Positions 49,837 through 59,083 of a stretch of DNA of 64,000 nucleotides are shown one piece after another. The notes beneath the pieces were generated by a model, which saw only the letters and a program-made list of their open reading frames with translations, was not told the DNA's origin and ran no database searches. The stretch lies in assembly GCF_003014615.1 (NCBI RefSeq), contig NZ_PYGI01000022.1, forward strand, positions 1 through 64,000, in the 5' to 3' direction. Position numbers and translations under genes: made by a program. The stretch is from Marinobacterium halophilum. Its GTDB lineage: Bacteria > Pseudomonadota > Gammaproteobacteria > Pseudomonadales > Balneatricaceae. Numbering within the stretch: position 1 is the first letter of the stretch; each line of letters opens with the position of its first letter.

Positions 49837-50790
49837 ATGTTGCAGACCCTGTTACTGACCACCCCCGTTTTCATTCTCATGGCCATCGGTTATCTGGCGG
49901 TGCGGGCGGACTGGGTCAATGCCTCGGCGCTGCCATCGCTGGGCAGTTATGTGGTCAAGCTGGCGCTGCCGGCACTGCTGTTCCAGTCGATGGCGTCGCG
50001 TCCGGTGAGCGAATCACTGGACCTGGATTATCTGCGTGTCTACGCACTGGGTTCGCTGGTGTTGCTGGTGAGCACCTTTGTATTCAGTTGGCGCGGGCGA
50101 GGGCTGGATCTTTGGCCATCCGCCTTTCAAGGGCTAGGGTCGACGCTGGCCAACAGCGCGTTCATCGGTTTGGCGGTCGCGGGCAAGATTTTCGGCAGTG
50201 CGGCCGCTGTTGCGGTGGCGCTGACCATGTTGGTGGACCTGTTGCTGTTGATACCGCTGGGCCTGCTGTTGGCCGATCTGTTCAGCGGCCGCGGTGGCGC
50301 GTTGAAGAATACACTGAGTATGCTCGGTCGTACGCTGACCAATCCGCTGGTGCTGGCGATTGCCGCTGGCCTGCTGATGTCGTTGGCCGAGCTGCGGTTG
50401 CCGGAAGCACTGGATCAGGTGGTCGGGATGATGGGGCGTTCGGCACCAGCAGTTGCCCTGTTTGTTATCGGCGGAAGCCTGGTCAACACCTCACTCAAGG
50501 GGCAGATGACCGATATAGGTCAGATGACCCTGTTCAAGCTGTTACTGCATCCGGCGGCGGTGGCGCTGGCCGTGTGGCTGTTGCCGCCGTTTGATCCGGT
50601 GATGCAGGCGATCGCCATTCTGATGGCAGCGATGCCGATGGCCAGCGTGTTGTCCCTGATCAGTCAGCGTTATGGCCAATCGGCGTTGTGTTCACCGGCG
50701 CTGGTGGTGGCCACGGCGTTGTCGTTCCTCAGTATCAACCTGGTGCTATGGCTGCTGGGGCTGGCGGGCATGCTGCCGTTATCCGTCTGA
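49837..50790 (+). CDS. AEC-family permease, second copy
   Basis: This 317-residue membrane protein has about ten helices of the AEC fold, with NPLVLAIAAGLLMSL as the counterpart of the central motif in the first copy. The two are divergent in sequence, so not a recent duplication. ATG 49837 is preferred to a TTG six bases earlier. It converges on the DoxX gene with a 12-base 3' overlap. Confidence 0.88.
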   Translation: MLQTLLLTTPVFILMAIGYLAVRADWVNASALPSLGSYVVKLALPALLFQSMASRPVSESLDLDYLRVYALGSLVLLVSTFVFSWRGRGLDLWPSAFQGLGSTLANSAFIGLAVAGKIFGSAAAVAVALTMLVDLLLLIPLGLLLADLFSGRGGALKNTLSMLGRTLTNPLVLAIAAGLLMSLAELRLPEALDQVVGMMGRSAPAVALFVIGGSLVNTSLKGQMTDIGQMTLFKLLLHPAAVALAVWLLPPFDPVMQAIAILMAAMPMASVLSLISQRYGQSALCSPALVVATALSFLSINLVLWLLGLAGMLPLSV

Positions 50791-51408
50791 CGGCGGTTGC
50801 ACCCCCAGACCGGTACGACGGGCCAGCCAGTAGTCCAGGCTGGTGAAACGGCCGCCTCCGGTGAAGAACAGGCTCAGCAGCATGACGAAATAGGTAGCGG
50901 CAAATTCGATACCGTTGTTGAGGATGACAACGGAGCCACGCCCGGTCAGCCAGTCGTAGTTGCCGTGTTCTTGCAGAATGGCGCGAGCGCGCTGCAAGCG
51001 TTCGGCAGACTCCATTACCCGTTCATTGGCCAGCCAGCTTGATGGGTCGGCGATGGCCAGCCAGCCGTTGTCCCAGTGGACAGTAACGGCCGCCACGATC
51101 ATGGTGACCATCAGCGGCAGGCTGATCCAGCGCACGGCCAGCCCGATCAACAGCAACAGACCGCCGAAGAATTCGGTGCCGGCCGCAAGTGCCGCCAGCA
51201 GTTCAGGAAAGGGCAGCCCCAGTCCCCAGTCCGGATTGCCGAACCAGGCAGCGGTATCCTCGAAATGACTCAGCTTGTTCCAGCCCGCCTGCAGCATGAT
51301 CGGTGCCAGATAGAGCCGCAGCAGCAGCGGTGCCAGGCCATCCCCCCATTGCACATGTTGCAGGCTGCCTTGCAGGGGGCGGTATAGGGTCGTCAGTCGG
51401 CTGTTCAT
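50779..51408 (-). CDS. DoxX-family membrane protein of the RiPP operon
   Basis: This 209-residue protein has four membrane helices and the DoxX features LRLYLAPIMLQAGWNKLSHF and GTEFFGGLLLLIGLAVRW. A long soluble loop between helices three and four is unusual for the smallest DoxX proteins. ATG 51408 overlaps the stop of the DUF2063 gene as ATGA. DoxX genes often accompany MNIO/bufferin clusters, where a membrane role in metal or redox handling has been supposed. The name bufD is sometimes used; I leave the symbol empty. Confidence 0.87.
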   Translation of the reverse strand: MNSRLTTLYRPLQGSLQHVQWGDGLAPLLLRLYLAPIMLQAGWNKLSHFEDTAAWFGNPDWGLGLPFPELLAALAAGTEFFGGLLLLIGLAVRWISLPLMVTMIVAAVTVHWDNGWLAIADPSSWLANERVMESAERLQRARAILQEHGNYDWLTGRGSVVILNNGIEFAATYFVMLLSLFFTGGGRFTSLDYWLARRTGLGVQPPSDG

Positions 51409-52202
51409 GGCTGCCTCTCTTCGCACGGCTGGGTGCCCAGCACAACGCCGTCACGCTGAAATTGTTGTAACAGATCCACGCCTCCCTGGCAGAGGGTGTC
51501 ACGGGGGATATGGGGCAGTTCATCGGCCATCTGTTCCAGTGCCTGCAGACCGCTCAGCGCTGGCGCTTCGTGGAGCCGCCAGAGCAGGCGGGCACTGATC
51601 GCATTCAACTCGATGAATTTCACTGCATCTTCTCGGTTGCGGTACACCAGCAACCAGGTGGGCTGCTCGGGCGGGCAGTCAGGACGACATTCAGTGCTGA
51701 TCCGGTGTACCGGCCATTGGTAGCCCAGCGACCAGGCCAGCGGTGAGACGATCGGGTGTTCCTGCAGCAGCTGTTCCGTGGAGATATTCACAGGGGGCCA
51801 GTCGGCAAAGGGATCATCCTCGGCAATATCCAGTGCCAGCTCGATCCACTCGTAGTGCAGCAGTTCCTGCAGGAATGGCAGATCATCCGGTTGTGGTGTC
51901 CGATGCTGTTCGACATAGTCGCGATAGGCCTGGGCCAGATCACGGAACAGCGGGCTTTGGGCACCGTACTGCTGGATGAAACGGCGCACCTCGGCCTGCC
52001 AGAAACTGTCCGAACACAGGCTGCGGTAGACCGGAAACGCCCCTTGCAGGAAACCGGCGATATTGTTGAAAAACAGATCGACGTACACCTGCATGCGTCG
52101 GGCGTCGATACCCTCGGGCAGTGGCTGATCGGGGTTGCGGATCTGATCCGCGAACCGGCGCTGACGGCGGATGAAGTCGGGCTCAGGCGTGCAGACGGTC
52201 AT
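51405..52202 (-). CDS. bufC: DUF2063 partner protein (BufC/HvfC type)
   Basis: This 265-residue protein begins with the family motif [35 protein letters not shown], the N-terminal DUF2063 domain, followed by a C-terminal winged-helix-like part. In MNIO systems this protein binds the enzyme and delivers the leader region of the precursor. ATG 52202 with GGGAG 5 bases upstream overlaps the end of the DUF692 gene by 20 bases. Upstream codons in the same frame show out-of-frame DUF692 coding. Confidence 0.9.
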   Translation of the reverse strand: MTVCTPEPDFIRRQRRFADQIRNPDQPLPEGIDARRMQVYVDLFFNNIAGFLQGAFPVYRSLCSDSFWQAEVRRFIQQYGAQSPLFRDLAQAYRDYVEQHRTPQPDDLPFLQELLHYEWIELALDIAEDDPFADWPPVNISTEQLLQEHPIVSPLAWSLGYQWPVHRISTECRPDCPPEQPTWLLVYRNREDAVKFIELNAISARLLWRLHEAPALSGLQALEQMADELPHIPRDTLCQGGVDLLQQFQRDGVVLGTQPCEERQP

Positions 52203-53028
52203 GTTCGCTCCCGTGCTGGTAGTGTCTGATCTGCGCCACTTCCTGCAGCAGTTCGGCCAGTGGCGGCAGGTTGAAATCACGCTCCAGCAGGGTCGCGACG
52301 GGGCCGGTGTGGGTATAGGTTTGCTGCAATAATGCCCACACGGGATCGATGATCGAAGCGCCATGCGTGTCGATCAGCAGATCTTCGGCTTCTCTGTAGT
52401 GGCCCGCCATATGCATGCATACCACCCGCTCGGCAGGCAGGCTGCGCATGAAGGCTGCGGCATCGTAGCGGTGGTTGACGCTGTTGACATAGATGTTATT
52501 GACGTCGAGCAGCAGGTCGCAATCGGCTTCCTGCAGCACGGCGTTGATGAATTGGGCTTCGCTCAGCGCGGTGGCCAGCGGAGTGTAGTAGCTCACATTT
52601 TCGATGGCGATACGGCGTTGCAATCGATCCTGTACCTGACGGATACGGGCCGCGACGTACTGTACCGCTTCTTCGGTAAAGGGGATCGGCATCAGATCAT
52701 AGAGGTGGGCATGATCGCTACAGCTGCTCAGATGCTCGCTGTACAGGTGAATGTCGTGCTGATCCAGAAAGTGCCCCACCTGATCAATGAAATCAAGGTC
52801 CAGCGGTTCCGGTCCCCCCAGCGACAGCGACAGGCCGTGGGCGCTGAAGGCATGGCGTTCGGTCAGGGCGCGAAACTGCTTGCCCAGGCGTCCGCCCAGT
52901 TGCATCCAGTTTTCCGGTGCGACTTCAAAGAAGTCTATGCGGCTCAGGTCGGTAGCGGCCAGCTCCTTGAGCATCGGCCGCCTGAGGCCGAGGCCGGTAC
53001 CGTGCAGGGGCAGGGTCTTGGGATACAT
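52183..53028 (-). CDS. bufB: DUF692 multinuclear iron oxidative enzyme (MNIO, BufB/HvfB type)
   Basis: This 281-residue TIM-barrel enzyme belongs to the MNIO family that modifies cysteine residues of RiPP precursors. The metal ligands are in place: AHGLSLS (His64), SEHLS (His99), [31 protein letters not shown] and LLERDFN. In characterised bufferin and Hvf systems, cysteines in EGKCG motifs are converted to oxidised heterocycles that bind copper. ATG 53028 has AAGGAG 6 bases upstream. It follows the precursor gene after 77 bases. Confidence 0.93.
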   Translation of the reverse strand: MYPKTLPLHGTGLGLRRPMLKELAATDLSRIDFFEVAPENWMQLGGRLGKQFRALTERHAFSAHGLSLSLGGPEPLDLDFIDQVGHFLDQHDIHLYSEHLSSCSDHAHLYDLMPIPFTEEAVQYVAARIRQVQDRLQRRIAIENVSYYTPLATALSEAQFINAVLQEADCDLLLDVNNIYVNSVNHRYDAAAFMRSLPAERVVCMHMAGHYREAEDLLIDTHGASIIDPVWALLQQTYTHTGPVATLLERDFNLPPLAELLQEVAQIRHYQHGSEHDRLHA

Positions 53029-53105
53029 GGTGCGCTCCTTGTCAGCGGGCCGTGAGTGAGCGGTGGTGTGGAAGGACAGCCTGGAGCGCAGGCTGCCCAG
53101 TGGAA

Positions 53106-53396
53106 TTACTGGTTGCCACCACACTTGGCTTCACCGCATTTACCTTCGGTATCGGCCTTGGGGGTCGCTTCAGCGCCGCACTTGGCTTCACCGCACTTGC
53201 CTTCGGTATCGGCTTTGGGCTTGGTATCACCGCCGCACTTGGCCTCACCGCACTTGGCTTCAGCCAGTTCGGCATAGCCGCTGCTCAGGGGCTGGGCAGC
53301 GAAGGGGTTATCGGCCGCTACGGCGGAGGTGGCACCGAGGCCAAGCAGAAATGCGGTGCCTACAGCGGCGATGGTCGGTTTGGTGTGATTGGACAT
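53106..53396 (-). CDS. bufA: Bufferin-like RiPP precursor with six KCG cysteines
   Basis: This 96-residue precursor has a Sec signal peptide ending SAVAAD (about residue 28), a short spacer, and a C-terminal region with six cysteines (49, 54, 68, 73, 87, 92), all in EAKCG or EGKCG motifs arranged as three pairs. Residues 60-74 and 79-93 are identical ([15 protein letters not shown]), a 19-residue tandem duplication. In bufferins the motif cysteines are modified by the DUF692 enzyme and the product is exported to the periplasm to chelate copper. AGGA precedes the ATG; an ECF-like promoter lies upstream. Confidence 0.92.
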   Translation of the reverse strand: MSNHTKPTIAAVGTAFLLGLGATSAVAADNPFAAQPLSSGYAELAEAKCGEAKCGGDTKPKADTEGKCGEAKCGAEATPKADTEGKCGEAKCGGNQ

Positions 53397-53479
53397 GATT
53401 ATTCCTCGTGTGATGTGTGGGGCGGATAACCCCGTGTCGGCCGCGTTGTAAACGTGTGCCGCTTAGTGTGTTCTGATCG

Positions 53480-53508
53480 TTAGTCGGCGTTGACGTGCAA
53501 TCCTTACA
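53480..53508 (-). promoter_or_regulatory. ECF-sigma-like promoter of the bufferin-type operon
   Basis: On the minus strand TGTAAGGA (53501-53508) is followed after 14 bases by CGACTAA (53480-53486). This TGTAA / CGACTAA pattern resembles ECF sigma-factor promoters rather than sigma-70, and such factors control some bufferin operons. It lies about 85 bases before the precursor start. No sigma gene is in the window, so the match is by pattern only. Confidence 0.55.
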
Positions 53509-53533
53509 CGTGGGAAACACTTTTTTTTCAGGT

Positions 53534-53558
53534 AAAAAAACGCCCTCGGTCGAGGGCG
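53534..53558 (-). terminator. Intrinsic terminator of the YbaY-META gene
   Basis: On the minus strand, CGCCCTCG pairs with CGAGGGCG around a two-base loop and is followed by seven T. It isolates the RiPP operon from the upstream lipoprotein gene. Confidence 0.9.
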
Positions 53559-53617
53559 CAGGACAGGTATCAGGCTGCCCGGAGCTGTTGGTTCACAACG
53601 CGGGCTCAATGCTAGGT

Positions 53618-54397
53618 TTATTGCAGATAGACGGCTTTGAACCGGGCGCTGATATTGTTATCAGGGTTGTGCAGCTTGAGGGTTTCGCCCTCAACCGACC
53701 AGTCGACCTGGCCCTGCATCAGCTGCAGGAAGGGACGCTCGTAATCCAGGCTGGGCATGCAGGCGCGCATGGTACCGGCGATGGGGCCGAAACTCAGTTG
53801 GGTGGCGGTCTGTGAAAACTGCCCCATGAACTGGTTACAGCCGGAATAGCCCTGTACCCGGTCACCCTGTTTCAGGATCAGGTGAGGTTCACGTTCGCCC
53901 TCGGCGACCTGTACCGGTGTGCCGTTTACATGAGTCAGTTTCCAGTAGGTATTCTGCAGCGACGCCCGTGCCTGTTCGCTGGCGACCCGTTTCATCACCA
54001 GCATCAGGTTGGTGTCGTCCCCCGAGGCCAGTACCGGATAATGCTGGTCGGTTGTGAACAGAAGTTGGTCCTGGTGAGAAATCGTGGCTCTGACACTGTA
54101 ACGATGACCGGGTTGCAATTGATCAGCCGGAATTTTGAAGCTGAATGCATACGGCGGAGCGGCAAGGTCGCCGCGTATCAGGGTGGCCAGTACTTCGGCC
54201 GGGGCGTCAGCACGGGACACGTCCTGCACTTTCACTTCCAGACTGCTGGCCGGTGGCAGGGTGATACGCTCGCGGTACAGGGCCTGCCCGGATACGGTGT
54301 GGGTTTGCTGTTCGGTTAACGTACTGCACCCTGACAACAGCACCGTGGCTGCAAGGATTGAGGTCAGGTAACCTGAGCGGGAACGGGCAAAAAACAT
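53618..54397 (-). CDS. YbaY-META domain lipoprotein
   Basis: This 259-residue lipoprotein has lipobox LLSGC (Cys24), a YbaY-type beta domain (about residues 35-135; SGQALYRERITLPPASSLEVKVQDVS) and a META/HslJ-like domain (about 145-255; LQNTYWKLTHVNG and YSGCNQFMGQFS). YbaY and HslJ are separate envelope proteins in E. coli; fused forms occur in Pseudomonas relatives. The role is unknown, probably in the outer membrane or heat/detergent stress. GGAG lies 9 bases before the ATG. Confidence 0.85.
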   Translation of the reverse strand: MFFARSRSGYLTSILAATVLLSGCSTLTEQQTHTVSGQALYRERITLPPASSLEVKVQDVSRADAPAEVLATLIRGDLAAPPYAFSFKIPADQLQPGHRYSVRATISHQDQLLFTTDQHYPVLASGDDTNLMLVMKRVASEQARASLQNTYWKLTHVNGTPVQVAEGEREPHLILKQGDRVQGYSGCNQFMGQFSQTATQLSFGPIAGTMRACMPSLDYERPFLQLMQGQVDWSVEGETLKLHNPDNNISARFKAVYLQ

Positions 54398-54493
54398 TTA
54401 TCGACTCTCCATGAAGATGAACTCAAGCTCTGACCGCCATTCACGTTGCGGGTTCCGTGATAACCGGTGTTGAGCCTATGCAGGAGTATAGTC

Positions 54494-55420
54494 ATGAAGT
54501 CGCAGGCAATGCGCACATTTTTGGTCTGCATCAATACTGCGGCCGGTGATCAGGCTGATGCCGAGCTGGAAGCGTTGATCCGCATGCACATACCGGCCGC
54601 GCAGCTGGTGGCGCTCATCCGCCTGCAGCCTGATCAGTTGCAACCACAGTTGGCGCGGCTGGTCCGCCGCTGTGAGCGGGAGGAGCTGGTGCTGGTAGTT
54701 GCCGGGGGCGACGGTACCCTGAATGCGGCGGTGACAGCCTTGGCGGGTACCGGTGTGACTCTGGGGGTCATTCCGCGCGGCACTTTCAATTTTTTCGCCC
54801 GCGACCGATGTATCCCGGTGGCCATCAAGGCCGCTATCGACGTGCTGCTGCACGGCCATGAACAGGCCAATGTGCTGGCGCGGGTCAATGGTATTCCTTT
54901 CTGTGTCAGTGCCAGTCTCGGCGTATATCCCAAGATCATTGCCGCCCGTGAGCAAGTCAGCGCGATCACCGGCCGTAACCGTTGGGTGTCGCTGCTCAGC
55001 GGGATCTGGGTGTTTCTGACCCGGGCGCGCGGGCGTCGATTGTGGCTGGAGCATGATGGCCAACGCCGAATTGAAACCGCCCCCATGCTATTGGCCAGTG
55101 TCAGCCCAACCCAGCTGGAAAATTTCGATCTGTCGGAAATAGCGGGAATCAGGCAGGGGGGAATGCTGGTATTCGTGATGCAGTCGGACTCCCTGCTGGC
55201 GTTGTGCCGCTATCTGTGGGCCAGCCTCAAGGGCGAGTTGAAGCGTCTGGATGCGCTGGACTATTTCCTGACGCGCCAGCTGCAGGTCTCGACCCGACGA
55301 CGACGCCTGCTGGTTGCGGTCGATGGTGAACTGCACCGCTGCCGTTCGCCCTTGCGCCTGGAAGTACAGCCGGATGCCTATCGTTGCCTGGTGCCGGCGG
55401 AGGCTGTGCAATGCGATTGA
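54494..55420 (+). CDS. Diacylglycerol kinase-like lipid kinase
   Basis: This 308-residue protein has the DAGKc/LCB5 fold with the ATP loop GGDGTLNAAV (Gly71-Thr75). It likely phosphorylates diacylglycerol or a similar lipid alcohol. AGGAG lies 7 bases before ATG 54494; an in-frame ATG at 54467 has none. The next gene, a metallophosphoesterase, starts within its last codons, so the two probably work together on a lipid phosphate. Confidence 0.85.
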   Translation: MKSQAMRTFLVCINTAAGDQADAELEALIRMHIPAAQLVALIRLQPDQLQPQLARLVRRCEREELVLVVAGGDGTLNAAVTALAGTGVTLGVIPRGTFNFFARDRCIPVAIKAAIDVLLHGHEQANVLARVNGIPFCVSASLGVYPKIIAAREQVSAITGRNRWVSLLSGIWVFLTRARGRRLWLEHDGQRRIETAPMLLASVSPTQLENFDLSEIAGIRQGGMLVFVMQSDSLLALCRYLWASLKGELKRLDALDYFLTRQLQVSTRRRRLLVAVDGELHRCRSPLRLEVQPDAYRCLVPAEAVQCD

Positions 55421-56226
55421 TCCAGTTGTCCGACCTGCATTTCGGTACGGAGCAGCCGGCTGTGGTGGCTGCACTGGTGGCACGTGTACAGCAGCTGCAG
55501 CCGGATGTGATCTTGCTCAGTGGTGATATTACCCAGCGGGCCCGGCGAGCACAGTTTGCGGCTTGCCGCCGGTTTCTGAACCAGCTGCCGGCGGTACCGG
55601 TGCTGGCCGTGCCGGGCAACCATGACTTGCCCTTGTTCAATCTATGGCAGCGTTTCAGCCAGCCGTATGCCCATTATCGGCGCATATTCGGCCACCGTTT
55701 GGCTCCGGTCTATGATAACGGCGATGTGCTGGTGGTGGGGGTGAATACCACGCGTCCGGGCAAGCATGTTGATGGTGGCTTCAGTGCGGCGACCATCGCG
55801 TCCGTGAGTCAATACCTGCGGGCCAGTACGGCGACGGTGAAAATCGTGATGGGACATCATCCGGTGGATGCGGTGTTGGCGACCGATGAACAGAATGTGG
55901 CGGCGGGTGCCGAAGCGGCGGTGCGGGCGTGGACGGCTGCCGGCATGCAACTCTATCTGGCTGGCCACATTCATTACCCGTTCTTTGCCGATCTTGAGCA
56001 TCGCTATCCGGGCATACCGCCTCAATGCTGGACGGCACAGGCGGGGACCGCAATCTCCCGTCGCGTACGTGCCGATATCGCCAATTCGTTCAATGTGATC
56101 GAGTGGCTACCGCAGCAGCAGATGCTGTGTCTGCAACGCTGGGACGACACGCAGGTCGGCGGCGGCTTCACGCGTGTCGCACAGCAACTGATAGCCGTGC
56201 GTCAGCCACCCGCATTGCGGGGCTGA
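55411..56226 (+). CDS. Calcineurin-like metallophosphoesterase
   Basis: This 271-residue protein has the complete dinuclear metal site: Asp8 and His10 (SDLHFG), Gly38-Asp39 (SGD), GNHD, GHHP and GHIHYP. Class III cyclic-nucleotide phosphodiesterase (CpdA) is a possible subfamily, but pairing with the lipid kinase suggests a phospholipid substrate. ATG 55411 has GGAGG 7 bases upstream and overlaps the kinase by 10 bases. It ends with a 25-base overlap with the convergent MFS gene. Confidence 0.87.
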   Translation: MRLIQLSDLHFGTEQPAVVAALVARVQQLQPDVILLSGDITQRARRAQFAACRRFLNQLPAVPVLAVPGNHDLPLFNLWQRFSQPYAHYRRIFGHRLAPVYDNGDVLVVGVNTTRPGKHVDGGFSAATIASVSQYLRASTATVKIVMGHHPVDAVLATDEQNVAAGAEAAVRAWTAAGMQLYLAGHIHYPFFADLEHRYPGIPPQCWTAQAGTAISRRVRADIANSFNVIEWLPQQQMLCLQRWDDTQVGGGFTRVAQQLIAVRQPPALRG

Positions 56227-57602
56227 TCGGCGTGGCCTTCAGACTCAGTGGGGGCGTCGGTTTGTGTTGACGCTGCGGCGATGTTGTTATCGGTTGGCAT
56301 CAACTCACCTTCGTTCCCGGTTTCCACTTCGACGGGTTCATCCTTGAACAGCTCCTCGATTGGCGTGTCCACGAACTCTTCGTTACGCGGGTCCATCTCG
56401 GGCATGCCGTGGACGTCGGGAATGGCGGTGATGAAATGCTCCTGGGCGGCAACCGGTAGCGGCGGTACACGGTACTGGCGGTACAGGGTAAAGACAGCCA
56501 TCGCGGTCAGCGCGGCGGCCAGTGTCTGGAACAGGGCGACCGGGGTGCTATATTCCATCAGGGTCGAGCTGAGCAGGGGCCCCAAGACACTGCCGAGGCC
56601 ATAACTGAGCATCAACCCCGAGCTGGCAGCAATGATCTGTGAGCTGTCCATCATGTCATTGGTGATGGCCACTGCGATCGAGTAGATCGTGGAAGCCAGT
56701 CCCATGCAGGCGCAGAGTGCGACCAGACGCCAAGTGAAAGCCATATCGATCACCAGAATATTGGCGGTACAGGCGACAGCGGCGAGCGTGGAAATGGCGA
56801 GCAGAACGTGGCTGCGCTTGGCTCGGTCGCAGATCCAGCCGATCGGCCAGGCGAAGAGCATGGCCGTCAGGATAGAGGCGAACATGTAGATCGAGACCTG
56901 ATCGCTGGCAAGTCCGGTTAAACTGGCGAACAGAGGCACCAGAGCATAAAAGGAGCCCAGGAAAATGCCGCTGGTGAACGCGGCCACAACGCCGAGGGGG
57001 GCCAGCCGGATCAGTTGCAGCAGCGACATGCGTTCGGTGTTTTCGTGGATTTCCGGGGACTGCATCCGTGACAGCGACAGCGGAATGATCCCCGCCACGA
57101 TAAACAGGGCTGCCAGCGAGAACAGGGTGTAGTTGATCGGGTTGCCGTTGCCGATCAGCAGCTGTCCGCCAGCGGCCGCGGAATAGGCGGCAATCTGGTA
57201 CAGCGAAAATATCGTCGAGCGGTTGCTGTTGGTGGCAACGGCACTGAACCAGCTCTCGATAATGATGAACAGGGCGGCAATGGACAAGCCGCCGAGTGCG
57301 CGCAACAGCCCCCAGAACCAGACGTTATACGTCATCGGGTAGATCAGAGCAGCCATACCGGCGAGTGCGGCAAAAACTGCAAACGCGCGGATATGACCCA
57401 CACGGCGTACCACCCGGTCGGCATAGAGCGAACCGATCACAAAGCCCGCCGAATAGCAGACCATGACGATACCGATGGTGGAAGGGTCAATCCCGAGCAG
57501 ACTGAAGCGCAGCCCGAGTAGGGTAATTAGAAAGGAGTTGCCGATAATCAGCAGGGATAGGCTGGCAAAGAGTGCCAGCAGGGAGATGACCAACAAGCGC
57601 AT
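56202..57602 (-). CDS. MFS transporter (YcaD-like)
   Basis: This 466-residue protein has twelve membrane helices (to about residue 385) and a long acidic cytoplasmic tail rich in Glu, Asp and Thr. IGIVMVCYSAGFVIGSLYADRVVRRVGHIRAFA holds the loop 2-3 MFS signature. It resembles the YcaD subfamily of unknown substrate. It lies 12 bases after livF on the same strand, yet its own start has GGACGGAT, so it may be the last gene of the liv operon. Confidence 0.88.
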   Translation of the reverse strand: MRLLVISLLALFASLSLLIIGNSFLITLLGLRFSLLGIDPSTIGIVMVCYSAGFVIGSLYADRVVRRVGHIRAFAVFAALAGMAALIYPMTYNVWFWGLLRALGGLSIAALFIIIESWFSAVATNSNRSTIFSLYQIAAYSAAAGGQLLIGNGNPINYTLFSLAALFIVAGIIPLSLSRMQSPEIHENTERMSLLQLIRLAPLGVVAAFTSGIFLGSFYALVPLFASLTGLASDQVSIYMFASILTAMLFAWPIGWICDRAKRSHVLLAISTLAAVACTANILVIDMAFTWRLVALCACMGLASTIYSIAVAITNDMMDSSQIIAASSGLMLSYGLGSVLGPLLSSTLMEYSTPVALFQTLAAALTAMAVFTLYRQYRVPPLPVAAQEHFITAIPDVHGMPEMDPRNEEFVDTPIEELFKDEPVEVETGNEGELMPTDNNIAAASTQTDAPTESEGHADQPRNAGG

Positions 57603-57614
57603 ACGATCCGTCCA

Positions 57615-58316
57615 TTAACCGCCGAGGTAAGCTTTACGCACACTGTCATCGTTGAGCAGAGCGTTGCCGGTGCCACTCATCACGATGCGGCCATTCTCCA
57701 GTACATATCCGCGGTCTGCAATCTTTAATGCCTGATGTGCGTTCTGTTCCACCAGAAAAATGGTGACCCCCTCCCGGCGCAGCGTTTCGATGATGTCGAA
57801 AATCTGCTGGATGATCAGCGGAGCCAGTCCCAGCGAGGGTTCATCAAGCAGCAACAGACGGGGCCGACTCATCAGCGCACGGCCGATGGCGAGCATCTGT
57901 TGCTCGCCGCCGGACATGGTGCCGCCGCGCTGATTAAAGCGCTCTTGCAGACGCGGGAACAGGGTCAGGACATGCTCCAGCTGGGTCGCGGCTTCCGCCT
58001 TGCTGTGGAAAAAACTGCCCATGAACAGGTTCTCTTCCACCGTCATGGCGGAAAAAATGCGGCGGCCTTCGGGCACTACCGCCATGCCCTTGCGCATGAT
58101 CTCGGCGGTGGGCAGCTGCTGGATCGGCTGGTCATCGAAGAAGATGCGGCCGCTGTGTGCTCGAGGGTCGCCACAGAGGGTCATCATCAGTGTGGTCTTG
58201 CCCGCGCCATTGGCCCCGATCAGGGTCAGAATCTCGCCCTGTTTAACCTCCAGCGAGACGTCATGCAGCGCCTGGATCTTGCCGTAGAAGGTGGACACAT
58301 GCTCCAGTCGCAGCAT
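57615..58316 (-). CDS. livF: Branched-chain amino acid ABC transporter ATPase LivF
   Basis: This 233-residue ATPase has Walker A GANGAGKTT, signature MSGGEQQMLAIGRALM and Walker B LLLLDEPSLGL. With LivG it powers Leu/Ile/Val uptake. Its ATG overlaps the livG stop as TGATG. Last of the five-gene liv set in the order livJ-H-M-G-F. Confidence 0.95.
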   Translation of the reverse strand: MLRLEHVSTFYGKIQALHDVSLEVKQGEILTLIGANGAGKTTLMMTLCGDPRAHSGRIFFDDQPIQQLPTAEIMRKGMAVVPEGRRIFSAMTVEENLFMGSFFHSKAEAATQLEHVLTLFPRLQERFNQRGGTMSGGEQQMLAIGRALMSRPRLLLLDEPSLGLAPLIIQQIFDIIETLRREGVTIFLVEQNAHQALKIADRGYVLENGRIVMSGTGNALLNDDSVRKAYLGG

Positions 58317-59083
58317 CAGCTCTCTCCCAGGTAGGCTTTGATGACGTCGGGATTGGCCAGGATCTGTTCTGGCGTACCATCAGCCAATGGTGCGCCCTGG
58401 TTGATCACGGTGATATGGTCGGAAATGCCCATCACCAGCCCCATGTCGTGTTCAATCAGCAATACGGCAATGTCCTGCTCGTCACGCAGGCGCAGGATCA
58501 ACTGGTCCAGCTCCGATGTTTCCCTTGGATTGAGGCCTGCCGCCGGCTCATCCAGCATCAGCAGGCCCGGCTCAGTGACCATGCAGCGGGCAATCTCCAG
58601 GCGGCGCTGCTGGCCGTAGGAGAGATTGCCGGCTTCGCGATTGGCCTGTTCCAGCAAGCCAACCTGACGTAGCCAGGAAGTGGCGCGCTCCATCGCTTCC
58701 TGCTCGCGACGGCGGTAGGACGGCGTTTTCAACAGACCGGCAAAGTAGTTGGTATTCAAGTGGCGGTGCTGTGCCACCAGCAGGTTTTCAATCACCGTCA
58801 TGCTGCTGAACAGGCGCACGTGCTGGAAGGTGCGCACCAGCCCCAGCCGGGAGATACGGTGGCCGGTCAGGCCCTGAATTGCCTTGCCCGCGTAGCGTAT
58901 GGCACCACCGGAGGGGCTATAAAACCCGCTGATGCAGTTGAACACCGTCGTTTTGCCCGCGCCGTTGGGGCCGATCACGGAGTGAATCTGGCGCGGCTTG
59001 ACCTGCAGGCTGACATTGTCCACCGCCAGCAGACCGCCGAAACGCATCATTAGACCCGAGACTTCCAGCAGATTGTCGCTCAT
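58316..59083 (-). CDS. livG: Branched-chain amino acid ABC transporter ATPase LivG
   Basis: This 255-residue ATPase has Walker [12 protein letters not shown], signature [14 protein letters not shown] and Walker [12 protein letters not shown], plus the LivG-specific RTFQHVRLF loop. ATG 59083 overlaps the livM stop by ATGA; upstream in-frame codons belong to livM's reverse frame. Confidence 0.95.
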   Translation of the reverse strand: MSDNLLEVSGLMMRFGGLLAVDNVSLQVKPRQIHSVIGPNGAGKTTVFNCISGFYSPSGGAIRYAGKAIQGLTGHRISRLGLVRTFQHVRLFSSMTVIENLLVAQHRHLNTNYFAGLLKTPSYRRREQEAMERATSWLRQVGLLEQANREAGNLSYGQQRRLEIARCMVTEPGLLMLDEPAAGLNPRETSELDQLILRLRDEQDIAVLLIEHDMGLVMGISDHITVINQGAPLADGTPEQILANPDVIKAYLGES

